64,000 bases of DNA from Trichlorobacter ammonificans (GTDB lineage: Bacteria > Desulfobacterota > Desulfuromonadia > Geobacterales > Pseudopelobacteraceae): positions 1,290,001-1,354,000 of the forward strand of contig NZ_OW150024.1 in the NCBI RefSeq assembly GCF_933509905.1. The letters run 5' to 3'. Below the pieces are notes generated by a model. That model was not told the origin of the DNA. It saw nothing but the letters and a program-made list of their open reading frames with translations, and searched no databases. This document shows positions 8,323-17,822 of the stretch, one piece after another; position 1 is the first letter of the stretch, and each line of letters opens with the position of its first letter. Both the position numbers and the translations under genes were made by a program.

Positions 8323-9977
8323 GTGCGGTCCCGGGTCTGCAGCGCCTTTCGGCGACAGGATGCGCCCTGCTGCTGATCGTCCTGCTGCTGGTAAGCGCGG
8401 CCTGCTCCGACAGACCGGCCGTTGCGCCCGTACCGCCCGCCGGTGATACCGCCGACGCAGCTCCTCCCGTGCCGGGAGACACGCTCGTGGAGGGGACCAT
8501 TGGCGAGGCGTCAACCCTGATTCCGGTTCTTGCTTCGGACAGTGCCTCCCACAGTGTGGCGGCCCAGATATACAACGGGCTGGTCAAGTATGACAAAAAT
8601 CTGGTGCTGGTGGGGGATCTGGCCGAGTCGTTTCGGGTCGCTCCCGACGGCCTGACCATCATCTTCAAACTGCGGCGCAACGTTAAATGGCACGACGGCG
8701 CCCCCTTCACCGCCCGCGACGTACTGTACACCTACCGGGTAATCATTGATCCCAAAACTCCCACAGCCTACTCCGAGGATTTTCGGCAGGTTGCCGCAGT
8801 GACCGCTCCCGACACCCATACCGTGGTTGTCCGCTACGCCAGGCCCTATGCTCCGGCACTGGCCTCCTGGGGGGTAGGGATGCTGCCGGCCCACTTGCTG
8901 GAAGGGCAGGATATCACCAAAAGCCCCCTGGCCCGCAAACCGGTGGGAACCGGGCCGTTCCGGTTCAAGGAGTGGGTCGCCGGACAGAAGATCGTCCTGG
9001 AGGCCAACCCCGACTATTTTGAGGGGCGTCCCTACCTGGACCGACTGGTCTACCGGCTGATCCCCGACACCTCCACCATGTATATGGAACTGAAGGCCGG
9101 GGGGGTGGACATGATGGGGCTCACCCCGGTGCAATACGCCCGCCAGACCGACAACGAGCGGTTCCGGAAGCAGTTCAACAAGTATCGGTACCCTTCCAAC
9201 GGCTACCTCTACCTTGGGTACAACCTGCGCCATCCCCTGTTCAAGGATCGTCGTGTCCGCCGGGCCATGACCGCCGCCATCAACAAGGAGGAACTGATCC
9301 AGGGGGTGCTGTTCGGCATGGGGCAGAAGGCTCATGGCCCCATGATTCCGGGGCGCTGGGCCTACAATCCGGGGGTGCGGGACATTCCCCACGATCCCCG
9401 CTATGCCCGGAGCCTGCTTGCCGAGGCCGGCTGGCTGCCGGGAAGCGACGGCATGCTGCAGAAGGATGGCAAGCCGCTCCGCTTCACGATCCTGACCAAC
9501 CAGGGAAATCAGCAGCGGCTGATGACGGCCCAGATCATCCAGCAACGGTTACGGCAGGTGGGGGTTGACGTGCGGATCAGGGTGGTGGAGTGGGCCGCCT
9601 TCCTGAAAGAGTTCATCGACAAAGGGAACTTCGAGGTGGTGCTGCTGGCCTGGCTTACCTCCCAGGACCCGGACATGTACGATATCTGGCATTCCAGCAA
9701 GACCAAGCCGGGGGAACTGAACTTCATCGGCTACGCCAACCCCGAGGTGGATCGCCTGCTGGAGGAGGGGCGCGGCACCTTTGACATCGAACAGCGCACG
9801 AAGGCCTATTTCCGGATTCAGGAAATTCTGGCCGATGAGCAGCCCTACACCTTTCTCTACGTTCCCGACGCCCTGCCGGCGGTGTCGTCCCGTATCCGCG
9901 GGATCGAGCCGGCTCCGGCCGGCATCGGTCACAACCTGATCAAATGGCACGTACCCCGGCTGGAACAGCGTTACTGA
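8319..9977 (+). CDS. Extracellular solute-binding protein family 5 (oligopeptide/dipeptide-binding lipoprotein)
   Basis: This 552-residue protein has a signal sequence with a lipobox-like SAAC, then an SBP_bac_5 (OppA/DppA) fold. Recognisable blocks are TLIPVLASDSAS, the conserved LRRNVKWHDGAPFTARDV, and a C-terminal DPDMYDIWHSS region. Family members deliver peptides, nickel or related ligands to an ABC importer. No permease or ATPase gene accompanies it here, so it either serves an importer encoded elsewhere or has another role. It overlaps the TPR lipoprotein gene by four bases and lies 14 bases before the UbiA-family gene. Confidence 0.9.
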   Translation: MSAVPGLQRLSATGCALLLIVLLLVSAACSDRPAVAPVPPAGDTADAAPPVPGDTLVEGTIGEASTLIPVLASDSASHSVAAQIYNGLVKYDKNLVLVGDLAESFRVAPDGLTIIFKLRRNVKWHDGAPFTARDVLYTYRVIIDPKTPTAYSEDFRQVAAVTAPDTHTVVVRYARPYAPALASWGVGMLPAHLLEGQDITKSPLARKPVGTGPFRFKEWVAGQKIVLEANPDYFEGRPYLDRLVYRLIPDTSTMYMELKAGGVDMMGLTPVQYARQTDNERFRKQFNKYRYPSNGYLYLGYNLRHPLFKDRRVRRAMTAAINKEELIQGVLFGMGQKAHGPMIPGRWAYNPGVRDIPHDPRYARSLLAEAGWLPGSDGMLQKDGKPLRFTILTNQGNQQRLMTAQIIQQRLRQVGVDVRIRVVEWAAFLKEFIDKGNFEVVLLAWLTSQDPDMYDIWHSSKTKPGELNFIGYANPEVDRLLEEGRGTFDIEQRTKAYFRIQEILADEQPYTFLYVPDALPAVSSRIRGIEPAPAGIGHNLIKWHVPRLEQRY

Positions 9978-9991
9978 CGGAAAACGAACGC

Positions 9992-10834
9992 ATGATCAGA
10001 CCGTATCTCACCATGCTGCGGCCCACCCAGTGGCTGAAGAACCTGATGCTGTTCTTTCCGCCGTTTCTGGCGGGATATCTGCCGGGAGGACCCGCTTTCA
10101 CCGAGGGAGTGTGGCTTTTTGCCGCCTTCTGTCTGGTATCCAGTGCCGGCTACCTCTTCAACGACCTGCTGGACTGCGAGCAGGACCGCCTGCATCCCCG
10201 CAAACGTCTGCGCCCGCTCCCCTCAGGCACCGTTGCTCCCCGCGCCGTTACCGTTATCTGCGCCCTGCTCGTGCTGGCGGGACTGGGGCTGGCGCGTCTG
10301 GTTTCACCGCAGATGTTCCTGTTCTGCGGCGGCTATGCCCTGCTCTTGTGCGGCTACACGCTCTACCTGAAACAGCTGCCGGTGGTGGATATCTTCTGCA
10401 TTGCCGCCGGCTTTCTGATCCGCCTGCAGGCGGGGGGAACGCTGTTCGGCGTGACCGTTTCCCCCTGGCTGTTTCTCACGGTCTTTCTGCTGGCGGTGTT
10501 TCTCAGTACCGGCAAGCGTCTGGGGGAGGTCCGGCTGCTGGGTGAGGGGGCGGGAAACCATCGCGGCAGCCTTGCCCACTACCCTGAGGGGTTCCTTGCC
10601 GGCACCATGCATCTGACCGGCGCGGCGGTGCTGGTGACCTACGCCATGTACACCTTGCAGAAGCCGCGACTGGTCTACTCGGTTCCCCTCTGCCTCTTCG
10701 GCCTGCTGCGCTATCTGCTGCGGGTGAGTAGCGGCAAGGGGGGCGACCCCACCGAATCGCTGCTGCATGACCGGGTATTGCTCGTCGTGGGAATCGCCTG
10801 GGCAGCCTTGGTGGTCTGGAGCATCCACCGGTGA
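9992..10834 (+). CDS. UbiA-family prenyltransferase, decaprenyl-phosphate phosphoribosyltransferase-like
   Basis: The 280-residue polytopic protein has the first UbiA metal-binding motif in NDLLDCEQDRLHP, and the RPTQWLKN and SPWLFLTVFLLAVFLSTGKR blocks that mark the subfamily making polyprenyl-phosphoryl-5-phosphoribose. In mycobacteria that product is the precursor of decaprenylphosphoryl-arabinose. Start is ATG 9992; an in-frame upstream GTG would overlap the previous gene. It overlaps the first glycosyltransferase by four bases, so it belongs to the polysaccharide operon. Its presence suggests a furanosyl (ribo- or arabinofuranose) residue in the glycan. No DprE1/DprE2-type epimerase gene is nearby. 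Confidence 0.8.
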   Translation: MIRPYLTMLRPTQWLKNLMLFFPPFLAGYLPGGPAFTEGVWLFAAFCLVSSAGYLFNDLLDCEQDRLHPRKRLRPLPSGTVAPRAVTVICALLVLAGLGLARLVSPQMFLFCGGYALLLCGYTLYLKQLPVVDIFCIAAGFLIRLQAGGTLFGVTVSPWLFLTVFLLAVFLSTGKRLGEVRLLGEGAGNHRGSLAHYPEGFLAGTMHLTGAAVLVTYAMYTLQKPRLVYSVPLCLFGLLRYLLRVSSGKGGDPTESLLHDRVLLVVGIAWAALVVWSIHR

Positions 10835-11796
10835 GCCGGGTGGCCGTCATCCTGGTCAACTGGAACGGCTGGCGCGATACGCTGGAGTGCCTGGAAAGCC
10901 TGCTGGAACTCACCTGGCCCGATCTGCGCGTGATCGTCTGCGACAACGGCTCCACCGACGACTCCCTGCAACGGATTGCAGCCTGGGCGGCGGAACACGG
11001 TGTCGGTTGCCGGACGACGATGGATCGCCCTGACGTGGAGACGGGCGGAGCGCAGGGGGATGATCCGTGGCTGACCCTGATCGGCATCGGCGAGAACCGG
11101 GGGTTTGCCGGCGGCTGCAATGCCGGGCTGCGCCATGCTCTGGCAGGGGAGCGGTTTGACTACTTCTGGCTGTTGAACAACGATACCGTGGCAGCGCCGG
11201 ACAGCCTGACCCGGCTGGTGGAGCGGATGAATGAGGATGCTCGGATCGGCATCTGCGGTTCGACCCTTGTGCACTACCATGACCGCAACCGCATCCAGGC
11301 CCTGGGGGGGGGCTGGTACTGCCGCTGGCTGGGGGTGCCCTGGCACCACGGTCGTTTCAGCCGCTATACGGGCAGCATCGACCGGCAGCGGGCCGAAGCG
11401 CGGATGAACTATGTCGAGGGGGCATCGATGCTGGTGTCGCGGCGCTTTCTCGACGAAGTGGGACTGCTCTGCGAGGCGTATTTTCTGTACTTCGAGGAAG
11501 CGGACTGGGCGCTGCGGGCCAAGGGGCGCTTCCGGCTTGGCTATGCCCCGGAAAGCATCGTCTACCACAAGGTGGGGGCCAGCATCGGCACCAGCAGCAA
11601 TCCGGCCCGTAAAAGCCGTACCTGTGACTACTACAACATCCGCAACCGCATCCTTTTCACCCGTCGCTATCATCCGGCGGCGCTGGTGACCGTCGGTATG
11701 GTGATCGTGCTGGAAATCTTGTTGAGGGTGGCCGTGGGACGATGGGACTTGGTCAGGGGGGCTCTGAACGCCCTCAGAGAGGGGGGGCGGCAGTGA
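10831..11796 (+). CDS. Glycosyltransferase family 2, rhamnosyltransferase-like
   Basis: This 321-residue GT-A protein starts with GTG inside the end of the UbiA gene. It opens with VAVILVNWNGW and shows the NDP-sugar-binding DNGSTDDS block and the metal-site region LLNNDT around residue 116. A C-terminal hydrophobic segment (MVIVLEILLRVAV) may associate it with the membrane. It resembles the WbbL-type rhamnosyltransferases, but donor and acceptor cannot be read from sequence. It is the first glycosyltransferase of the locus. Confidence 0.88.
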   Translation: MSRVAVILVNWNGWRDTLECLESLLELTWPDLRVIVCDNGSTDDSLQRIAAWAAEHGVGCRTTMDRPDVETGGAQGDDPWLTLIGIGENRGFAGGCNAGLRHALAGERFDYFWLLNNDTVAAPDSLTRLVERMNEDARIGICGSTLVHYHDRNRIQALGGGWYCRWLGVPWHHGRFSRYTGSIDRQRAEARMNYVEGASMLVSRRFLDEVGLLCEAYFLYFEEADWALRAKGRFRLGYAPESIVYHKVGASIGTSSNPARKSRTCDYYNIRNRILFTRRYHPAALVTVGMVIVLEILLRVAVGRWDLVRGALNALREGGRQ

Positions 11797-11835
11797 AACG
11801 AAGTGGCTCGGCCGGCTTGAAAAACGGGTGTGTGC

Positions 11836-12537
11836 ATGTTGCGTAAACTATTTGACTGTTTCTGGAACAGGTTTGTGCATCGTCCCAATACGATTGCCAA
11901 TAATGTCAAGGTCTGGTCGAATTGGGACTGGTCGCGGCACGGCGAGGAGTGGTCCAATGACGCGGAGTGGAAACAAAGCTTGGTTGATCATGTGCTGCGC
12001 CATTACCTGACGGGACGGGAGACGCTTCTTGAAATAGGTCCCGGTGGCGGGAGATGGACGGAGTATTTGGCGCCATTGGCACGCAAGCTGGTTGTGGTGG
12101 ATGTGACGCCGGTATGTATTGAGCTTTGTAAGGAGCGGTTCAGCAACTATTCACATATTTCGTACGTCGTCAATGACGGCTCCGATCTCAGCGCTCTGGG
12201 AGATATCCGTTTTGACGGCATATGGTCATGGGATGTGTTTGTCCATATCGCAGCCGCCGACATCAGGACGTACGTCAATCAGTTCGCACGGCTGCTGAAT
12301 CCCGGCGGTGTTGTCGTTATCCACCACAGCAGCGGGGGAGTGAACAGAATCGGCTGGCGCAGTGATATGACGGCGGCCATGATGCAGGAGTTCTGCCATG
12401 AATGCGGCCTTGTGCTGGAGCGCCAGTTTACGAGTTGGGCGGACGGCCGTTTTCGTGTCTGGCCTGATCTCCCTCCGGAATTGAATCCTGACACCATATC
12501 CGTACTCAGAAAGCCTGCTGGGCATGCCGGAGGTTAG
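11836..12537 (+). CDS. Class I SAM-dependent methyltransferase
   Basis: The 233-residue protein has the SAM-binding motif I in LLEIGPGGGRWTEYL and the following acidic LVVVDVTP strand. A GTG at 11830 is an alternative start; ATG 11836 was chosen but no strong ribosome site is visible. It overlaps the next glycosyltransferase by 14 bases, so it is within the polysaccharide operon. It could methylate a sugar of the repeat unit or cap the chain, but the substrate is not identifiable. Confidence 0.82.
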   Translation: MLRKLFDCFWNRFVHRPNTIANNVKVWSNWDWSRHGEEWSNDAEWKQSLVDHVLRHYLTGRETLLEIGPGGGRWTEYLAPLARKLVVVDVTPVCIELCKERFSNYSHISYVVNDGSDLSALGDIRFDGIWSWDVFVHIAAADIRTYVNQFARLLNPGGVVVIHHSSGGVNRIGWRSDMTAAMMQEFCHECGLVLERQFTSWADGRFRVWPDLPPELNPDTISVLRKPAGHAGG

Positions 12538-13243
12538 TGTCGTTATTCCCTGCTATAATCAGGGAGCCTTTCTTCTTGAAGCGCTGGAGTCGGTCATGGC
12601 CCAGACCTTCACTGATTTCGAGATTATCGTGGTGAACGACGGTTCGACCGATGCGCATACCCGGGCGGTCCTGGAGACGCTCAAGGATCAGCGGCTGACC
12701 GTTCTCCACACGGAGAACGGCGGCCTGGCCGCCGCCCGAAATCGGGGGATTGCAGTTGCCGGAGGCACCATCATCCTGCCGCTGGATGCTGACGACCTGA
12801 TTGCGCCGACCTATCTGGAAAAAGGGGTTGCTGTCCTGAAAAACGATGCCGGTGTTGGCGTGGTGTACGCTCTGGCCGACCGGTTCGGGGCGGCGTGCGG
12901 CACCTGGCACTTGCCCGAGTTCTCTCCGGGGCTGCTGTTGAGGCAGAACATGGTATTCTGCTCGGCCTTGTTCCGCCGGGTTTCCTGGGTGCGTGCCGGG
13001 GGATACAACACAAACATGAAGTATGGCTGGGAAGACTGGGACTTTTGGTTGACGCTCTGTGAGATGGGGCTCCGCTTTGTCAGGATTCCGGAGGTCCTCT
13101 TCCACTACCGGGTCAAGGACGATTCCATGAGCGCTACGATGGGATACCCCAGGAAGCTGTGCATGATGGCACGTCTGCTGCTGAACCATCCCCGGCTGTA
13201 TATGCGCCATTTGTTTCAGTTTTCAGGGATGATGGGAACCTGA
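12524..13243 (+). CDS. Glycosyltransferase family 2
   Basis: This 239-residue GT-A protein begins VSVVIPCYNQGAF, has the NDGSTD block near residue 38 and the DxD-type PLDADD motif near residue 88. The C-terminal part (YGWEDWDFWL, then an aromatic-rich tail) is typical of sugar transferases acting on lipid-linked or polysaccharide acceptors. It overlaps the preceding methyltransferase and lies four bases before the Wzm permease. Confidence 0.9.
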   Translation: MPEVSVVIPCYNQGAFLLEALESVMAQTFTDFEIIVVNDGSTDAHTRAVLETLKDQRLTVLHTENGGLAAARNRGIAVAGGTIILPLDADDLIAPTYLEKGVAVLKNDAGVGVVYALADRFGAACGTWHLPEFSPGLLLRQNMVFCSALFRRVSWVRAGGYNTNMKYGWEDWDFWLTLCEMGLRFVRIPEVLFHYRVKDDSMSATMGYPRKLCMMARLLLNHPRLYMRHLFQFSGMMGT

Positions 13244-13247
13244 CGGT

Positions 13248-14075
13248 ATGCTTCGTGAAGATGAATGGGTCATCGAGCCCAACCGCCCCGTCCTGCACTA
13301 CTGGCGTGATGTCTGGCGCTACCGGGAGCTGTTCTGGTTCCTGGTCTGGCGCGATATCCTGGTCCGTTACAAGCAGACCGTCATCGGCGTTGCCTGGAGT
13401 GTGCTGCGTCCCGTGCTGACCATGATCGCCTTTACCGTGGTCTTCGGTCTGCTGGCAAAACTGCCCTCCGGCGACGTTCCCTATCCGCTGCTGGTGTTTG
13501 CCGCCATGATCCCCTGGAATTTCTTTGCAAACGCCCTGTCGGAAAGCTCCGGCTCCCTGGTGGGCAGCGCCAACCTGGTCACCAAAGTTTATTTTCCCCG
13601 CATCATCGTGCCGACAAGCAGCATCATCGTCAGTCTGACCGACCTGCTCATCTCCCTGCTGGTAATAGCCGGGATCATGCTTTGGTACGGATTCTGGCCC
13701 GACTGGCGGATTGCCACTCTGCCGCTCTTTCTGCTGCTGGCCTGCCTGCCGGCGGTTGGCGCCGGACTCTGGTTCGCCGCCCTCAACGTCAGGTACCGCG
13801 ACTTCAGGTACGTGGTGCCGTTTCTGTTGCAGTTCTGCCTCTACGTCTCGCCGGTCGGCTTTGCAAGCCAGATCGTGCCGCAGCAGTGGCGGCTGCTCTA
13901 TGCCCTGAACCCGATGGTGGGGGTGATTGACGGTTTCAGGTGGGCATTGCTGCGCGGCAGCGCGGAACTCTTCTGGCCCGGCATCCTGCTTTCCACGGCA
14001 CTATCGCTCCTGCTCGTTGCTTCCGGACTCTGGTATTTCCGGAAAACCGAGCGGGTGCTGGCAGATGTGATATAG
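13248..14075 (+). CDS. wzm: Polysaccharide ABC exporter permease (Wzm-type)
   Basis: The 275-residue protein has about six hydrophobic segments and the ABC-2 membrane signature of Wzm/TagG permeases, including the N-terminal amphipathic RELFWFLVWRDILVRYKQT block and the VIGVAWSVLRPVL segment. With the ATPase encoded nine bases downstream it forms the exporter that moves finished lipid-linked polysaccharide across the inner membrane. This marks the locus as ABC-dependent rather than Wzx/Wzy-dependent. Confidence 0.92.
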   Translation: MLREDEWVIEPNRPVLHYWRDVWRYRELFWFLVWRDILVRYKQTVIGVAWSVLRPVLTMIAFTVVFGLLAKLPSGDVPYPLLVFAAMIPWNFFANALSESSGSLVGSANLVTKVYFPRIIVPTSSIIVSLTDLLISLLVIAGIMLWYGFWPDWRIATLPLFLLLACLPAVGAGLWFAALNVRYRDFRYVVPFLLQFCLYVSPVGFASQIVPQQWRLLYALNPMVGVIDGFRWALLRGSAELFWPGILLSTALSLLLVASGLWYFRKTERVLADVI

Positions 14076-14084
14076 AGGCTGTTC

Positions 14085-15374
14085 ATGGCTCCCGTTATTA
14101 CCGTCGAAAACCTGGGTAAGCGGTACATCATTTCCCATCAGCAGGGGGATCAGTACACCACGCTGCGCGATGGCATCACCGGAGCAGTATCCTCCGTCTG
14201 CAGAAAAATTCGCTCACCCTTCACCCCCCATGTTTCAACGGTACCCTCTACCTCTGCTTCTGAAGATTTTTGGGCGCTGAATGATGTGTCCTTTGAGGTC
14301 AGGCAGGGGGAGCGTATCGGCATCATCGGGCGCAACGGTGCCGGAAAGTCTACCTTGCTGAAAATCCTGTCCCGCATCACCGAACCGACCACCGGCCGGG
14401 TCAGGATCCGGGGCAGGGTAGCCAGCCTGCTGGAGGTGGGCACCGGTTTTCATCCCGAACTGACCGGCAGGGAAAACATCTACTTAAACGGTGCTATCCT
14501 GGGGATGGGTAAACAGGAGATAGCCAGAAAATTTGACGAGATCGTCGCCTTCTCCGAAGTGGAAAAGTTTCTGGATACCCCGGTCAAGCGGTACTCCTCC
14601 GGCATGTACGTGCGCTTGGCCTTTGCCGTGGCTGCACACCTTGAGCCGGAAATCCTGATCGTGGATGAAGTGCTGGCGGTGGGGGATGCCGCGTTTCAGA
14701 AGAAATGTCTGGGGAAGATGGAGGATGTGGCGACTCAAGAGGGGAGAACCATTCTCTTTGTCAGTCACAATATAGGCGCAATTAAGCAGCTCTGCGGCAC
14801 ATGCTTGTTTCTCAAAAATGGCGAGTTGGTAGCACATGACACAACTGACAAGGTGGTAACGTCATACCTTGGCTCTGATCTTTCTACAGGTGGCCTCAAC
14901 AGAGCCTGCTTTATCGGTACCCTCCTGGACGCGCTCATTTTTCATGAAATAGTTATCAATGGGATATCGAGCGGTTGCATCCACCTCAATCCGGACCGGA
15001 GCATTATCATTTCGATAAAAGGGGTCTGTAAGCACGACCTTCCGAACTTTAGAATAACCATTTCCGTATTCAAAGATGATGTGAGGCTGTTATCGCAGCA
15101 TGACACGCAGACCCCACAATTGTTAAGGAGGGGAACGTTCATTTCGGAAATCATCATCCCTCCTTTTCTCTTGAGGCCCGGCGAATATACTGTGGCAGTT
15201 GGCGGACATAGAGATGGAATGAATGACTGGATTTGGGGAACTTACCTGAGAAGTTTTTCTGTTGTAGAAGAATGGTACTCAAATAACGATGCTGTTAATT
15301 ACGGAGTTATAAATATTCCATTCAATGGAAAACGTGTAAATGAACCTTTAGATAGTGAGAGCGACAGAGGGTGA
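14085..15374 (+). CDS. wzt: Polysaccharide ABC exporter ATPase with C-terminal glycan-recognition domain (Wzt-type)
   Basis: The 429-residue protein has a complete nucleotide-binding domain: Walker A GRNGAGKST near residue 85, the Q-loop region, signature YSSGM, and Walker B ILIVDEVLAVGD. Residues from about 260 onward form an extra beta-rich domain, as in Wzt proteins whose C-terminus recognises the non-reducing end of the O-chain before export. Base composition shifts toward AT within this C-terminal domain (from about 14,880), while the ATPase half stays GC-rich. That pattern fits recombination swapping the specificity domain together with the downstream genes. Confidence 0.92.
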   Translation: MAPVITVENLGKRYIISHQQGDQYTTLRDGITGAVSSVCRKIRSPFTPHVSTVPSTSASEDFWALNDVSFEVRQGERIGIIGRNGAGKSTLLKILSRITEPTTGRVRIRGRVASLLEVGTGFHPELTGRENIYLNGAILGMGKQEIARKFDEIVAFSEVEKFLDTPVKRYSSGMYVRLAFAVAAHLEPEILIVDEVLAVGDAAFQKKCLGKMEDVATQEGRTILFVSHNIGAIKQLCGTCLFLKNGELVAHDTTDKVVTSYLGSDLSTGGLNRACFIGTLLDALIFHEIVINGISSGCIHLNPDRSIIISIKGVCKHDLPNFRITISVFKDDVRLLSQHDTQTPQLLRRGTFISEIIIPPFLLRPGEYTVAVGGHRDGMNDWIWGTYLRSFSVVEEWYSNNDAVNYGVINIPFNGKRVNEPLDSESDRG

Positions 15375-16297
15375 GATTTAACAATATCAGCTATATAATT
15401 CCAGCATATAACTGTGCTGAAACAATAATTGAATCTATTGATTCAATTATTGATGGGAATGTATCAGATGGCGATGAAATAGTTATTGTCAACGACTGCT
15501 CTACTGATAATACCGCTGAAACAATCAATGAACTAAACCTGAAATATTCTTATATAAAGGTACTGCATCATGTAAGGAATAAGGGAGGCGCTGCAGCAAG
15601 AAATACAGCAGTAGAGAACTGTACCAATGACATTGTTTTTTGTCTTGATTCCGATAATATTCTTGCGCCTCATTCCGTGAAGGCTCTGAGGGAGCACCTC
15701 CTGCTGTCAGGTGCTGATATCGCAGCATTCGAGGAGCTTCACTATTTCAACACTGTCAAAGAATGCGTCACCCATAAGTGGAAATTCAGGAACGGTTTAA
15801 TTACGTTAGAAGATTGTCTGGCTGGTCCGATAACGCCGGGCGCCAGCGGCAACTATCTGTACACCAAAGAGAGTTGGCGCAAGGCGGGGGGATATCCCGA
15901 ATTCGCCGGTGCTCTGGACGCCTGGGGTTTCGGCTTTCGGCAGTTAGCCACAGGTTCACGCATGACGGTGATGCCCGAGTCCTTCTATTATCATCGATAC
16001 GGGCATGATTCTTACTGGATGAGGGATGCCCGGAAAGGAATGATGTCTCTCACGGCATTACAGATACTTATTCCCTTCATAGATTTAATTGATGAAAATG
16101 ATGTGGACTATATCATGAGCAGAGAGGGGAGATATAACTGGTTCAGCCGTATGAAGGAACGTAATATCAGATTGAAATCAGGCGCCATTGGAAACGTAGG
16201 CACGGTAATCAATCAGAGCTGCGACGGTTCCGAGTCAGATTGCAACTTGATAATGAATTTGTTGAGAAAATTGAATAAATTTTGGTCAAACAACTAG
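15371..16297 (+). CDS. Glycosyltransferase family 2 (AT-rich gene)
   Basis: The 308-residue protein starts with GTG overlapping the Wzt stop by four bases. It has ISYIIPAYNCAETI at the N-terminus, the NDCSTDNT block, and a metal-site FCLDSDN motif near residue 97, all typical of GT-A family 2 enzymes. The first 450 bases are strikingly AT-rich compared with the rest of the window, with composition recovering toward the 3' end. That suggests recent acquisition or a recombination boundary inside the gene. Confidence 0.88.
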   Translation: MRFNNISYIIPAYNCAETIIESIDSIIDGNVSDGDEIVIVNDCSTDNTAETINELNLKYSYIKVLHHVRNKGGAAARNTAVENCTNDIVFCLDSDNILAPHSVKALREHLLLSGADIAAFEELHYFNTVKECVTHKWKFRNGLITLEDCLAGPITPGASGNYLYTKESWRKAGGYPEFAGALDAWGFGFRQLATGSRMTVMPESFYYHRYGHDSYWMRDARKGMMSLTALQILIPFIDLIDENDVDYIMSREGRYNWFSRMKERNIRLKSGAIGNVGTVINQSCDGSESDCNLIMNLLRKLNKFWSNN

Positions 16298-16308
16298 GCG
16301 AGCGATTT

Positions 16309-17070
16309 ATGATCTCTTTTTCTGCGACCAGAATAAAAATCTGTGCTTATCTAAGGTATATGGCAGATTTTCTAACGTTCCATAGGCTGAACGAAAAAGA
16401 GACTGCACGCTTTCCCGTTCGTTGGAATGACCGTCTTCCCTGTTTGAAGGATAAGACTTCGGCATCCGGGTTTGATTCTCATTATATCTACCATCCTGCT
16501 TGGGCCGCACGCATTCTCGCCCAGAGCCGGACGCAACTCCACGTGGACATCTCCTCTTCGCTGCATTTCTGCACCATAGTTTCTGCCTTTCTACAGGTCA
16601 GGTTCTACGACTACCGTCCGGCTGACCTCCGGCTATCCGGGCTTACCAGTGAAGCGGCAGACCTCTTGGCACTTCCTTTCAGGGACGAGAGTATCGAATC
16701 CCTTTCCTGCATGCATGTGGTGGAGCATGTAGGGCTTGGGCGTTACGGGGATCCCCTCGATCCGGACGGGGATCTGAAGGCGATCGCTGAGTTGAGGCGA
16801 GTGGTGTCTAGAGGTGGGACGCTGCTGTTTGTGGTCCCATTGGGGGGGACAGCGAAGATTCTGTTTAATGCCCATCGCATTTATACTTACCAGCAGGTCG
16901 TAGGGTACTTCGAAGGGTTTGAGTTGAGAGAGTTTGCCTTGGTTCCCGACAATGCTGCCGGACAGGGGATCATCGCTCCGGCTAGTGGGGAACTGGCGGA
17001 TGCCCAGGACTACGGTTGCGGCTGTTTCTGGTTTGTGAAACCGGCTGATATAATGCCACGATCATCCTAA
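16309..17070 (+). CDS. Putative SAM-dependent methyltransferase, DUF268-like
   Basis: The 253-residue protein shows FYDYRPADLRLSGL, then ADLLALPFRDESIESLSCMHVVEHVGLGRYGD, which is the organisation of DUF268-like proteins related to methyltransferases. A TTG start at 16282 is possible but would overlap the previous gene; ATG 16309 was taken. Neither has a good ribosome site. It is flanked by a glycosyltransferase and a second methyltransferase, so modification of a sugar residue is the likely role, without direct evidence. Confidence 0.72.
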   Translation: MISFSATRIKICAYLRYMADFLTFHRLNEKETARFPVRWNDRLPCLKDKTSASGFDSHYIYHPAWAARILAQSRTQLHVDISSSLHFCTIVSAFLQVRFYDYRPADLRLSGLTSEAADLLALPFRDESIESLSCMHVVEHVGLGRYGDPLDPDGDLKAIAELRRVVSRGGTLLFVVPLGGTAKILFNAHRIYTYQQVVGYFEGFELREFALVPDNAAGQGIIAPASGELADAQDYGCGCFWFVKPADIMPRSS

Positions 17071-17107
17071 CACTTTGCGGTTGCTACCAGTTTGCAAGAG
17101 AGAGCGA

Positions 17108-17812
17108 ATGACCAGGTTTGGCACACAGAATGAGCACCGCAGGATCGAGTGGCTTAAAGCTGTGCTTCGCCGTATTCCGGCCGGAAGCAGGATTCTCGAT
17201 GCCGGCGCTGGCGAACAGCGCTTCAGGGGGCTTTGCTCGCATCTTGAATATGTTTCGCAGGATTTTGCCAGGTACGACGGCAAGGGTGATGGGCGCGGCC
17301 TTCAGACGGGCTTTTGGGAACAGGCGGATCTTGATATCGTCAGTGATATCGTCTCCATACCGGTGGCCAGCGGCTCCTTTGATGCCATCATGTGCATCGA
17401 GGTATTCGAGCATCTTCCCGAACCGGTTCTGGCAATAAAGGAGTTTTCAAGGCTCCTTAAAGACGGAGGTCACCTTGTCGTGACGGCCCCCTTCTGCAGC
17501 CTGACCCATTTTGCCCCCTATCACTATGCTACCGGTTTTAATGCCTATTTTTATCAAAAGCATTTTGCAGACGCCGGATTCCGTATTGTAGAAATTGTGC
17601 CAAACGGAAATTTTTTCGAATATCTGGGCCAAGAGATACACCGTGTTCCGGAAATAGCGAACCGATATTGCCATTTCAAACTTAATTTTTTTCAAGGAAT
17701 AGCTTTGCGGCTCATGCTGCGAGTTCTAGAGCATTGTAGCCACACTGATCGCGGTTCCTCCGAAATGCTCTGTTTCGGCTATCATGTTCATGCTGTGAAA
17801 ATCCGGCAATAA
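17108..17812 (+). CDS. Class I SAM-dependent methyltransferase
   Basis: The 234-residue protein has SAM motif I in RILDAGAGEQRFRGL and the conserved MCIEVFEHLPEP of Methyltransf_11 enzymes. Start 17108 follows AAGAGAGAG; a TTG at 17075 is in frame but unlikely. It is part of the polysaccharide locus. After it comes a 190-base stretch holding a fucosyltransferase relic. Confidence 0.83.
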   Translation: MTRFGTQNEHRRIEWLKAVLRRIPAGSRILDAGAGEQRFRGLCSHLEYVSQDFARYDGKGDGRGLQTGFWEQADLDIVSDIVSIPVASGSFDAIMCIEVFEHLPEPVLAIKEFSRLLKDGGHLVVTAPFCSLTHFAPYHYATGFNAYFYQKHFADAGFRIVEIVPNGNFFEYLGQEIHRVPEIANRYCHFKLNFFQGIALRLMLRVLEHCSHTDRGSSEMLCFGYHVHAVKIRQ

Positions 17813-17822
17813 TCTTGGGCAA

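Noticed and set aside
6646-8514. Very long antisense frame (622 codons) opposite the TPR lipoprotein
   Set aside because: High-GC coding DNA gives long shadow frames. The plus-strand frame has a lipobox, TPR repeats and an ATGA overlap; the antisense translation is Gln/Gly/Pro-rich with no domain.
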